Source: Waltergamsia citrina (taxonomy: Eukaryota > Ascomycota > Sordariomycetes > Hypocreales > Bionectriaceae). Taken from it: a stretch of 64,000 bases of DNA. The notes beneath the pieces are model-generated. The model had not been told where the DNA came from. It worked only from the letters and a program-made list of their open reading frames with translations, and did not search any database. Shown piece by piece: positions 10,347 through 20,806 of this stretch (positions are counted from its first letter, which is position 1; each line of letters starts with the position of its first letter). The stretch is from assembly GCA_022814615.1 (NCBI GenBank), contig JAKLNE010000064.1:1-64000 (forward strand), written 5' to 3'. Both the position numbers and the translations under genes were made by a program.

Positions 10347-12458
10347 TCAGGCTGCGATTCCATTTCGCGGCGTGAACTCCATCAGTACATCCTCTCGTGG
10401 AAGGACATATGAGCGCCAAGTGATAGATCGATCCTTCTTCCGGTCTAGGAGGCTGATATCGTAGTCCTTTAGGATGCAAGCCATTATTAGCTTCATCGAT
10501 ATCGCTGCGTAGAATCTTCCGGGACTGCTCTAGTTAATACACTGGACACTGGGAGGAATAGAATATAGACCCACCAGACGATGCCACTAATACCCCACGC
10601 ATGGTAATTTTCGGAGAGATCCGAGTACTTTGATGGACCTTCTGGCTGAGATACTGTGTGGGTATCCGCAGGGATCCTATCGTGGGGTACAAACCGGAAT
10701 CCCTGGAAGGTGGAAGCTTGAGGGAAAAAGGCTTCATCAGCCAAAATGGCCTTTACTGGAACACATGTCCAATCTCCCTTCTTGACGAGAGTTCCATCTG
10801 AGAAGGCGAAATCCTTTAGTGCTTGGCGTCGGCCTGAGACTGCGGCGTTTTGGTTAGAATTGTCCAAGACACTATAACTCATCGTCTGATATGCGTACTG
10901 CTTTCAATTGGGTTGACTCGTGACGACTCTTTGATGAAGCTGTCAAGCAGAGGTAGACCCTTGGTAGTCTTCATGAAGTAATCAAACTCAGAACTCTCAA
11001 CCTCTGCACGCAGTGGCTTGATGTACTCAGGGTGCTCATAGAGGTCGAAGAGAACGTATGTAACAGTCTTCAGTGGGGAGCAGAGCGTTAGAGCGACAAC
11101 AAACAGTTCAAGATGGGAGAAATACTTACAGCGGACAGAGCGTGAACGGATCCAAACCAAATGGCGATGATCTCGTAGGTGATGCGACGAGAGGTCCATC
11201 CCAGTTTCTTCGGGGCAGTGTCAATAATGTACTGAACTATGTCACACTGTTGATTGTTTAGCTAAGAGTAGATGATGTCTGTCGAGGGGCGGAACATACT
11301 GGCGGCTCTGAAGAATCTTCTCCAGATTCTCTGAGCTTATTTAGCTCCATACGCCGCGCAACCAGGTCGTCAATCATAACATATACCTGATCCTGGACGC
11401 TGCTTTTTCGCGCAACGTACGGGCCAACCATCCTACAGAGTCAGCAACTTAAACTCAAGGTTCTTCCGGGACGCCTATGGCAACCTACCACTTCATGAAC
11501 TTGGGAAGTACTCTCAGTAGCTCACCCGCGAAGATGACGATCTCGTTGTATTCGAATATTTTTTCCAGGAAAAAATCATTTCCCGCTGCAACCGAGTCAG
11601 AAAAGAATCGTATTTTTTTTTTGTGAAGGTTGAGGATAAAACTCACCGAGCTCTTGGCCGAAGAAGCAGAATGCATTCAACTTGCATAGTATTGTCTTAT
11701 TCAGTTTGTACGCAGGCAGGGGTCCGTTGCCTTCTTGGATTAGCCAGTTCCCTAAATAGATTGCGTAGTTTTCACCAACAGTGTTCTTGTGAAAAGTCTT
11801 CGAAAGACCTTTGGACGATTGACAACATGTCTGGCATCACGGCAGTGAGCTGCCTAGGGAATAGAGTGCCAACAGCCCTGACATATCCAGTGCCTTCGGC
11901 GCCTCTTTCATCGATCCAGTTATGGCCAAGCATTGTGTAGACAGGCTGAAACATCTGAACCGAAAAGGCTTAGTAAAGGCCTCGAGAAGGAATGAGGAGC
12001 AGTTTGAGGCGCCTTACTTGCTTCGTCGCACCGAACAAGGAAAGCTTGTCGCGACCTGCCGTACGGATCTCACCAAAGTATTTGGGCGATGTGATGAAGA
12101 CATGGTTGTGGTCTGGGCCGGCGACTTCAAAAGGGGTTCCGCGGGCCTGGTATGGATTAATCTATAGCTTCGTGCCGGCACAGAAGGAAAACGTGTGGAA
12201 ATCGTTGGTAATATACCTTTTTATATTCTTCCGTGATCATATTGGCCCCTTGAAAGAGGAAACTCCAGGCATGAAATCGCCGCGGAATGTACGTGATGAT
12301 GCTGTAGCATATCTTCTGGAATGTGGGCTGCTAACAGTCAGAAGCCGAACTCAGTTCAAGGGAGTTCTAAGCCTAGGCCATCTTACAGACGTAACAAGGG
12401 CCTGCGAAAGATAGATAACCCCTAGGGCGACGAGTACCCACGTAGCCTGGGCAAACAT
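10347..12458 (-). CDS. cytochrome P450 with unusual heme loop
   Basis: A multi-exon microsomal P450. The first exon, 12458-12387, encodes a 24-residue hydrophobic anchor (MFAQATWVLVALGVIYLSQA). Next come about 12327-12217, 12161-12018 (VFITSPKYFGEIRTAGRDKL) and an exon opening at 11954. Further segments run to 10575, and the last exon is 10524-10347. The K-helix E-x-x-R equivalent lies in SFIKESSRVNP. Joining 10575 to 10524 across the intron creates the cysteine-ligand loop WGISGIVCPGRFYAA. In the usual F-x-x-G-x-R-x-C-x-G signature the glycine before the arginine and the arginine itself are here serine and isoleucine. The C-terminus (DYDISLLDRK, VLPREDVLMEFTPR) is typical of fungal secondary-metabolism P450s. 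It should be a membrane-bound monooxygenase of unknown substrate. Some middle junctions (11950-10900) I did not resolve fully. Confidence 0.8.
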
Positions 12459-13528
12459 TGTGTGTTATAGGTAGCAGAGTCCAACTTTCAAAAGAACACA
12501 ACGTTCAAAATCCCGAAAGTTCTGTGGAAAATTGTTCTACAAACTAAACAAATCTTGTAGATAAGTAGACACGATTCACCTCTATATGAAATTCCAGTTA
12601 ATACTAATACCTCACATATACAAATAAGGCAAACACATGACTATCCGGGCTTGGAAGAAGGATGGTGTAGCTAACACTCGCTTACAGCGAGAAGGGTTAC
12701 AATACATGCGTGCACCAGGCTCTTTCGAGATCCTGCAGTCCTAACAATCTATACAGCACAACCAGCGTCGTGCGCAGAGCTGGCATCTAGAGAGATTATC
12801 ATATTGTAGTCCAGATCAAGAGATTGCGAACGTTCCATCGTTTTGATTCTGCTCCTTGCCTCACGTTGTCACCATTGCTACGCCGCAGCATGGGCAGAAC
12901 CAGAAGTTCTTCTGCGGCTGAAGTAGCCAACCCCGCATCCGCCCGGGCACTGTAAGTTTTTAGAACGACACCCCAAACCTTGCGGCCTGCGGTGGGCCGA
13001 CGAAAGGGTTACTTATATGTGTTACAGCGACCAATGTTGACCCTGTTGCAGAGTGTGGGTGGGAGTCTGACAAGGGCCTTGGAAGCGGATGATGGGGTAC
13101 AGATACGGAAGAATCGGGGGATCGAAGATAATTACGCTGTCAGGGAGTTCCAATTCCAGCTTCTTCTCTTTTTCTTTTTCAGAGGTTTACTGATAGTAAT
13201 GCTGAGTTTTGAATTTGTAGTCTCCTCTTGCTGTAGCTCCAAGGTCTTGTCCTTAACGTACCCTCCTGGTAAACTGCTGATCACGCTGAAGGTGATCGGC
13301 ATCTGAGTCCTCACTATGATTTGATTCGAGTGAAGTAATACGGACCATCCACACTGCTGATCCTACTATTACTACCCTCTCTTCAAATCAGCTCCTGAGT
13401 ACCCAGCCTTGTGCTCTTCTTACTTATCTATAGTTAAAGCCCATCATCTCCATAACTTACAGACTCCTCGTTATCACCTTACCATTGTTGGAAACAACAA
13501 CATTATCAAGAAGACCAATACTCTCAAA
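12459..13528. other. divergent promoter region between P450 and receptor gene
   Basis: About 1.07 kb separates the start codons of the minus-strand P450 and the plus-strand receptor gene, so their promoters are shared or back to back. I see no gene here. A small frame near 13000-13300 has no recognisable content. Confidence 0.55.
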
Positions 13529-14878
13529 ATGTCTATGGAGCTACCACCAGGGACGGATCTCTCCAAGATACCGCTGCTGCCCAATCCTGATGGCTCGCCG
13601 CCAAACTTTGTTGATCCGCCGTCCCTTGACGCAGTAACCTACGCAGTGTCCATCATAATGATGCTGATCACCTTTTCCATCTTTGTTCTGAGAATCACCT
13701 CCAACTTGAAGGTCTACAAGAAGTTGGCAATAGATGATTGTAAGATCTGGTCCGCGCCGAAACCAACAAACTTACTTTTGCTAATGGCAGAGAAAAGACT
13801 GCTGCATCGTTGCCTGGGTTCTCTCTACGGCCTACAGCATCATTGTCATGACATGTAAGTGTGCTCGAAGCAAGATCTCGCCCCATACATGCTTATCGAG
13901 GCAGCACTATCAACTGCTCGACACATTTGGGATGTCCCTATGAGCGCCATAGACGACTCTTGGATCAAAGTATGTAAAGTTGCCTTCCGAACGTATGTTT
14001 AGTACTAATCAAGTATAATTAAGCGCAGCGCGGTGCTGGGCACGATCTACGGCCCCGCCATGTGGCTCGCGAAAACAGCCATCTTGACCATGTACATGCG
14101 CCTTTTCAGCGTCCTCTCATGGATGCAATGGTGCTGTCATATCGGCATCTGGTTTCTCTTCGTCGCTTATTGGAGCTTGGTGCCAGTATCCGCTGTGTAT
14201 AACTTCCCCCACGGCAACGAGAAATGGGATCTCGCCATGTCGATGGATGCTCGGCCTGCTCAGCTCGCCTTTGTGATCATTGGGCTTATCAGCATCATTT
14301 CCGACTGTTACATCTTGATATTGCCCCTGCCAATTCTCCTTCGACTGAAAATGTCGTGGAGGAGAAGGCTTGGTCTTTGCCTAGTTTTCATGACTGCGGC
14401 CGTGTTAGTTTTCGCCACCCGTGAACTGTCCTTCGAACTTGTGCTGACTTTTGTGCAGCGGAATCGTGAGCAGCGTCGTGGTCTTTTACTTGCGTCTTGT
14501 GCTTTGGAAGAATGAGACCACAGACATGACGTGGAATGTCGCAGCCTCCTACCTAACAGTGTACGTTGACCCCCTCCGCCTTCCATTGCGCGATGATCAA
14601 GCTGACGGATAAACGATAGTGCTGTTGAGATGAATGTTGCCGTGCTGATCAGCTGCACTCCGGCGACTGTGGCTTCCTGGAACGCCGTTCTACAGGACTC
14701 CTTCTTCATCACCAGCCTCCGAAGCATATTCAGCAGCAACAGGAGTCTGGGAGGATCAAGGACCACCGACCAATCCAAGACTTCGCATGGGAGTGCTACT
14801 AAGTCCCAAAGCAAAGACGGAATCCATGGTTCTGAGACGAGCCTTGTGCCCTTGGAAGCCGTCCGTACTCGTGCGTAA
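13529..14878 (+). CDS. Pth11-like / fungal rhodopsin-domain membrane protein
   Basis: Exons 13529-13739, 13798-13854, 13905-13969 and 14024 onward join in frame. They encode successive membrane helices, among them YAVSIIMMLITFSIFVLRI, CCIVAWVLSTAYSIIV, a GTIYGPAMWLAKTAILTMYM segment, and AFVIIGLISIISDCYILILP with the common family proline-rich turn. The motif RHIWDVP after helix 2 is a hallmark of the Pth11-related integral membrane family, often treated as GPCR-like sensors of surface or host cues. The tail after about 14630 (SCTPATVASWNAVLQDS) ends at 14878 and is Ser/Thr-rich and cytosolic. The junction near 14417-14460 is odd: the good GTGAAC donor leaves the wrong phase for every nearby acceptor, so either an unusual short intron is used or the gene is damaged there. 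Confidence 0.75.
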
Positions 14879-15615
14879 GATCGGGAGTACTTCACACTTG
14901 TAGGGGCCAGAACCGCAGGGTAAGAGGCACTAGCGTCGATCGGAAGGGAGGGACGGGTAAAGGGGGAGGGGAAGAGGGGGTTGCAGTCACTACAGTCGCA
15001 CATGAATCAGCACTTGTCAGCCTTACCGAACATTCGCGCATAGAAACGGATCAAAATAGCCCGAAAATACAAATCTTGCCACTGTATAATCACACTCTGC
15101 GCACACTCTGCACATCTTTTTTGCCCCCGCCGTCCATGGAATAGTATCAGAACTATGGCTATTGATATGGTGAGAAGCTGAATCCAGACGCCAAGTTGCA
15201 ATGGGGGTACCATCAGGTTACGCCACGTTAAGGCATCTGAATCAAACTGCACGAACCAACAAGCCAACAATCACGGCGCAGCAAGGGTGTGGTTGTATTG
15301 TTGGTTCGGATGCAATTGACCCCTCATTCAACACACAGATATCGGCTAGAACTGGGTAATACGACCGCGGCTGAATACTGCTACGCAACCCAAGTCAACA
15401 ATCCATTCGCGATGTGTATTGTTGCATGTTGGAGGCTCCTACATTTGACCAGAGCCCTCCCCGCCACTCTTAGCTGCTAGAACCTCAACAGCTGGCCAGA
15501 TGCAGCTTCCCGCTCCTGTTTTCCTTGCCATTCCGAACCCGCTGTCGTCGTCTTTGTCCTTTCCCAACGCCTCAAACTATCTGAAACGTTAGCTCAATCT
15601 GCTGCCACTAGAGCC
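14879..15615. other. intergenic, upstream of the FAD oxidoreductase
   Basis: No gene that I can support. A hydrophobic minus-strand frame at 15007-15270 lacks an ATG-led, splice-supported model. The 70 bases before 15616 are C/T-rich leader-like sequence. Confidence 0.5.
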
Positions 15616-17170
15616 ATGACGATCCAGGAGGCAATCGATGCGGTCAAACAGATATCCAGTGACCTGGTTGTCTTGCCCGGGACCGAGAAGTATGATGAAA
15701 TCACCAAATCATACTACTCCGAGCTCGAACGTGAGCTTGAGCCAGCATGCTTCCTGACGCCATCCTCACCATCAGAGGTTGCCGAGATTGTCAAAGCCGT
15801 TAAGCCTTTCCTGGGCAGCTCGACTCTTGCGATCTGCGGTGCGGGCCAGCAGACAACACCGGGCGTTGCCAACGTTCGTGATGGGATTACATTGCACCTA
15901 CGAAACCTACGGGGAATCGACATTCAACCAGAGAGAGGCATCGTATCTATTGGAGCCGGAGAATTGATGAAGTCGGTCTATGAAAAGACGGCTGCAGCCG
16001 GACTTAGCGTCACTGGCAACAGGCATGCAATTGGTGGCGTGGGGGGAGAGGCCCTGCAAGGCAAGACACCCTTCTTCAAGGCAAGTTCCAGATTGATTAT
16101 TGAAAAGAGTCTAACGGGATTTCCCAGGGGGTCTCTCGTATTTTTCCTATGCCCGTGGGCTGGCCTGCGATGCCGTCACCAACTTCGAGGTGGTTCTCGC
16201 CAGTGGTGAGGTTACCAACGCCAACGCCGAAACCAACAAGGATCTATGGATTGCCCTGAAGGGCGGAGGTAACAACTTCGGCATTGTTACTCGATTCGAC
16301 GTCGAATGCTTCCCACAGAGCCCGCAGCTGTGGGGTGGGAAGGTCTTCTACTTCCAGCCGAGCTTCCCCGGACAGATACAGAGCCTGGTAGACTACCTGA
16401 AGCAACCCAACCCGGAACTCGACATCCACATCTGCCTCAGCCTCGGATATGCTGCAAGTCTCGGCGACCATATTTGTATGAATGACATATTCTGCACAAG
16501 GCCGGAGAAACCTGCAGCCCTTGAGCCGTTCGCAGACGTTCAGCCTCAGGTTGATCAGATGAACACCCTGCGAGTGGCTCCCATTGCAGAGCTCACGAAC
16601 GAGGCCTTTACTGGTGCTCTTGCCAACAGGTAGGTGTGAATAAGTGATACCAGTTCGTTCCAGGAATGCTAACCAATTCCTTTCAGAGTTGTCAAGATGT
16701 CTACGACCGTCAAGGCAGACACTAAGATACTCGAGCATACGGTGGATGTTTATCGATGGGCTTTCGAACAGCTCAAGGACGTGAAAAATCTCCTGTTTTC
16801 TCTCACCTATGAGTCGCTTCCCGTGTCCATGATGGAACAGGAAGTGTCACGCGGTGGGAACTCTCTTGGACTTGACCCGTCAGCTGGCCCACTGGTGGTG
16901 GTGCTCCTCTACTCATCCTGGGACAGTTCCAGCGACGATAGCAAGGTGTATGAGGTCAACACGGCAGCGCTCGAAAAGATTGACACGGAAGCTAAGGCTC
17001 AGAACATGTCAATGCCTTATCGATGGTTGCATTATGGATTCCATCACCAAGATGTCATGAGCTCCTACGGACCCGAGAGTCTACAGCATTTGCGGGAAGT
17101 CAGTAGCAAGTATGATCCTGACGGGTTCTTCCAGACTTCAGTAGTTGGTCCATTCAAGCTTTGGAAATAG
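15616..17170 (+). CDS. BBE-type FAD-dependent oxidoreductase
   Basis: Three exons, 15616-16060, 16128-16629 and 16687-17170, give 476 residues. The first intron begins GCAAGA rather than GT; splicing it makes the expected loop EALQGGLSYFSYARG, so it is a GC-AG intron. The FAD-binding PCMH fold is seen in LTPSSPSEVAEIVKAV, AICGAGQQTTPG, GGLSYFSYARGLACDAV and LWIALKGGGNNFGIVTRF. The C-terminal YDPDGFFQTSVVGPFKLWK fits the BBE-like end (usually YDP..VFQ). There is no RxGGH-type histidine for bicovalent flavin: the usual R-G-x-G-H segment reads ICGAGQQ. There is no signal peptide, so it is probably cytosolic, unlike many secreted family members. Such enzymes oxidise alcohols, sugars or alkaloid-type substrates, often in biosynthetic clusters. 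Specific substrate unknown. Confidence 0.87.
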
Positions 17171-18087
17171 CTACAACCCTAAGGTAGTATCTTGGAACGG
17201 TTACTACAGTAATGGGCATTGGCGCCGGGAAGCCGTAGGCTCTAGATAGTAACACAGCACACCTCATCCTATGTTCTGATATACTCATAGTTCATTGCGA
17301 GAAATGACATTTAACAGCCAACCATTCATTTGAAATAGATTTTCCTTGGCCATCCAGAGAAAGATCGGGGAAGCTCGGGCATGTACGGTGTTTATGTGCA
17401 ATAGTACATGTATGAGCCGTGGCAAGGGGGCCGGATGCGACACGGGCACTAGCGTCGATCCGATCCTAATCCTACCTCACAGATATAATATCTATGCTAC
17501 CTGCGGCCCGCTTACCGAAGTTAGCTCACTTAGTGCTAACTTACACGCCCCTCCCTGACTACGATTACCGGCAGCAAAAGACCCTGGGACTGGTTCGATC
17601 TTTCCGATCCGCAGCAGCAACCCTCGGGCAGAAGACCCTACTGGGCTGTGGAGGGTCCCTTTTCACGCTGCGCCGCACGACATTGTTGCCATTTTTGTCC
17701 TGTCTCACAATCATAGCAGGCAGCTGAATAGTTGTGTGTATAGTGTATTACATGTAATATTTTTACAGTCTTGCCGTTTTCTTCTTCTCCCGTTCACCGG
17801 TGCATAACAGGATCTGATGCGCAGCTGTTGTGTAGCATCGAAACAAAAAATATGATTCGCTAGATAATACATAATTCAACGTTGTTAGTGAAACTACATC
17901 TATCATCGGGGAACTGCGCCTGAGCCACTGATGGAACTGATTGTGACAGTGTCACCAGAAAGTTGCATCGCAGTAGCACGGGCACTCTATGGGGAGTCAC
18001 CCTGACATCGCGTGTAGAGAAATGCTGTCAGTGACGTCTATGTTTAATATTCTTGGTGCTCTTCTTCAGCTAAAGTCACTTGGTATA
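17171..18087. other. intergenic, no gene seen
   Basis: Sequence between the convergent end of the FAD oxidoreductase and the promoter of the next P450. The short frames have no recognisable content. Confidence 0.5.
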
Positions 18088-18125
18088 GCTATAGGTGCTT
18101 GATTTGGCTATAGATGCTTGATTTA
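18088..18125 (+). repeat. two-copy 19-base direct repeat in the P450 promoter
   Basis: Positions 18088-18106 and 18107-18125 are adjacent copies of a GCTATAGxTGCTTGATTTx unit with two mismatches. They sit about 110-150 bases before the P450 start codon. A CTATATAG sequence at 18142-18149 downstream could act as the TATA element. The duplication may be a regulator binding site, but no protein can be assigned. Confidence 0.6.
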
Positions 18126-18234
18126 GCCATGTATAGTTGCTCTATATAGTCCATCATTTCGAAAGATCAAGGTGCCGTGATCTTTTCCAAGTCAAGGTTC
18201 AAAGGCGCAATATACGGATTCTCTCACAGAGACC

Positions 18235-19953
18235 ATGATGACATCCATCGATTTAGCAACTGTCCCAGGTTGGCTTTCGGCCAACGTCCAGAGCTCCCTA
18301 GCTTTTACTTTTGTAAAAATTGCTTTCATTATCATTAGTTTTTTATATGCCGTTGGGTTCATTACTTTACATTTTACGCACGACCCTAATGAACCACCAC
18401 TTGCGCTCACTGCCATTCCATTTATTGGCCCTGTCATTGGAATGGCAAAGAAGAAAATAAATTTCTACCCTGATCTCATGTACGTTATCCCAATTTTCAC
18501 GAGTTCTTACAAAGTCTTCTCACGCTGGCCTCATCTAGAGAGAGATACCGCTTCCCAATCCTGACTCTTCGCGTCCCAGGATTCCGTCTCTATGTCATCA
18601 GTGCCACTTCCCTCATCCCTAAGGTCCAAAAGCAATGGCAGACTCTATCATTCGCACCAATTCAAGTTTCTTTTGCCAAAACATTCATTGATGCCAGCAA
18701 AGAGGGTATAGAGATCGTTTCTCAAGACCTTATCGGTGAAGGTGGTTTCATGTCTGGTTTGATGAAGACTATTCATTCGGCACTTAGCCCTGGCCCCGAG
18801 CTTGATGCAATGAATCAGAAGTCGATCGAGATCATCACAGGGCTCCTTGACAAAGCAGCGCTGATTGACTCGGCGAATGTCAACTTGGACCAATGGGTCC
18901 AAGACCAGTTATTTCCAGTAACGACAAATTGCATATTCGGTCCAGAGAACCCACTACAGGATCCGTCCCTGAAAGAGGTTTGGTTGTGAGTAAACCCTAC
19001 ATAGAAACGTCCTGTACAATTTTCTCATACTGACTCAAATAAGCAAATATGAGAAGAACCTCATGTTGCTGATGCTGAATGTCTTCCCCAACATCCTAGC
19101 CCGCGAGGGTGTTGCGGCAAGAGCGGCTTTAGTCGAAGCATTTCAACAATACTTCAAAAATGGCGGACATAAGCAAGGCTCCGGATTCATCAGGCGCAGC
19201 TACGACTTCATGCGCTCGCTTGGGCTCAGCTTGACAGATACGACAAAGTATCAGGTCAGCTCTGTATATGGATTCACCAGCAATACACTTCCTACGGCAT
19301 TCTGGTTCATTTATCGCCTTTATTCCGATCCAGAAGTTCTTGAGGACTGCCGCGCAGAAGTCAGCAAGTCAGTCAAGGTCATTGACGACGTTCATACTAT
19401 CGATTTTGCCGTGATCAGAAGCTCATGTCCTATCTTCCTGTCAACGTTTCGGGAAACTCTTCGCTTCTACGGGTCTGGGCCAACGATTTGCAAGGCAATA
19501 GATGATCATTTGCTCGATGGTCAGCATCTCATCAAGAAGGACAGCATGGTATTCATCCCATCTAGCGTCCAGCATAGATCCAGGCAAGCTTGGGGAGAAG
19601 ACAGCCACGAGTTCTCACACAAGCGGTTTTGTCAGAGTCCTGGTGGCAAGCGCCTCAACATGGTTGCCTTTCGGGCATTTGGTGGTGGGGTCACGCTCTG
19701 CCCTGGTCGTCATTTCGCAACCACTGAGATCCTTCTGTTTGCGGCTATGATGCTCCTACGTTTCGATATCGTTCCTAAAGGTTCAGATGGCTGGACACGC
19801 GTTACGAGTGACAAGTCGACACAGTACGCGGCCACGGATCATCCAGATTTCGATATCCCCGTTACATTAACACCACGAAACCGACACAAGTGGGATGCGG
19901 TACTATCTGACACTGTCAAAGCAGCCAATCTTACAGCAGAGGATCAATATTGA
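18235..19953 (+). CDS. cytochrome P450, CYP7/CYP8-like class
   Basis: Exons 18235-18479, 18539-18985 and 19044-19953 give 533 residues in frame. A hydrophobic N-terminal anchor (FVKIAFIIISFLYAVGFITL) precedes the proline-rich hinge EPPLALTAIPFIGPVIG. The K-helix motif is FRETLR, and the heme loop FRAFGGGVTLCPGRHFA has every signature residue. The I-helix region (SNTLPTAFWFIY) lacks the usual acid-threonine pair and instead has N-T. That pattern, with the short SVQHRS segment, recalls the 7-alpha-hydroxylase/prostacyclin-synthase-like fungal P450s. It is a microsomal heme enzyme of unknown substrate. It lies 1.06 kb after the FAD oxidoreductase on the same strand, which is compatible with a shared pathway. 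Two ATG codons open the frame; I used the first, at 18235. Confidence 0.9.
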
Positions 19954-20806
19954 GACGGGGAAACAATTGATTGATAGCAAGGACATGACTCTTTTATGTT
20001 GGCTCGGAGACATATGATACTATACTTGAGGCAGACGTCCTAGTTTGGTTGTCCTATATCACATATGATTTTACTTCTCTTTTCTTTTAACAATACAGAC
20101 CGAGCTTCCTTTCACCTTCTTTTTGAATGAGAGTGCATTATGACACATGCTTTCTAAGGTTTGTACTAGACTGTGTTGTTAGCATATGTCTTGGTCCAGG
20201 TGCAGCACTACATGCGACGACCCGTAATCAGAACACCAACAGACAGGCACGGATCAGACCAGAACTATGCTAGTCCATCTAAATATTATGTATTACATCA
20301 TGTGAGTCCACTAGTGGCCTTCGAAAATGTGAATGAAGAGGTTAGCTATCTCTACTGTATAGACTCGTGATCCGATAGTGAGTAGTGAGTTTAGAATAAG
20401 AGAAATATTTACTATGTCAAAGCGAATATAAGCCCACCGCAGTTGTGAAGCTCGCCATGGTCCAGAGCGTGTAAGACTCTAACACATAGCACCAGAGTAT
20501 GTTTGCAAGAGTAGTAATAGTTAAAGAGGTAAGCTTGACTGTGATATTTGAGGCAAGAAAGACTAGCTACGAAAACATATCTAAAATGGGAATTCGGGGT
20601 ATCAGTTTTGAATTTAAGCACAAAACCCCACAGGTTGGTGTGCCAGAGAACATCGCTTGATTGGGTGGAACATATTGAGACGTGAACTGTCGGAGCAAAG
20701 GGCTTACGCGGTTTGTTTGAGCATTTTCTGCTTATGTGAAACTGGCTTCGTTGGCTGTTTCTATTGGAATGAACGGCACATGCACCCAAGTGACGACAAT
20801 ATTCTA
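19954..20806. other. convergent 3' intergenic region
   Basis: Lies between the stop of the second P450 and the stop of the minus-strand paralogue. A 132-codon minus-strand frame (20412-20810) overlaps it, but its N-terminal part overlaps the true last exon next door and it resembles no family. Confidence 0.5.

Noticed and set aside
14308..15003. 231-codon minus-strand frame
   Set aside because: Overlaps the receptor gene's exons and has basic low-complexity sequence without a domain.
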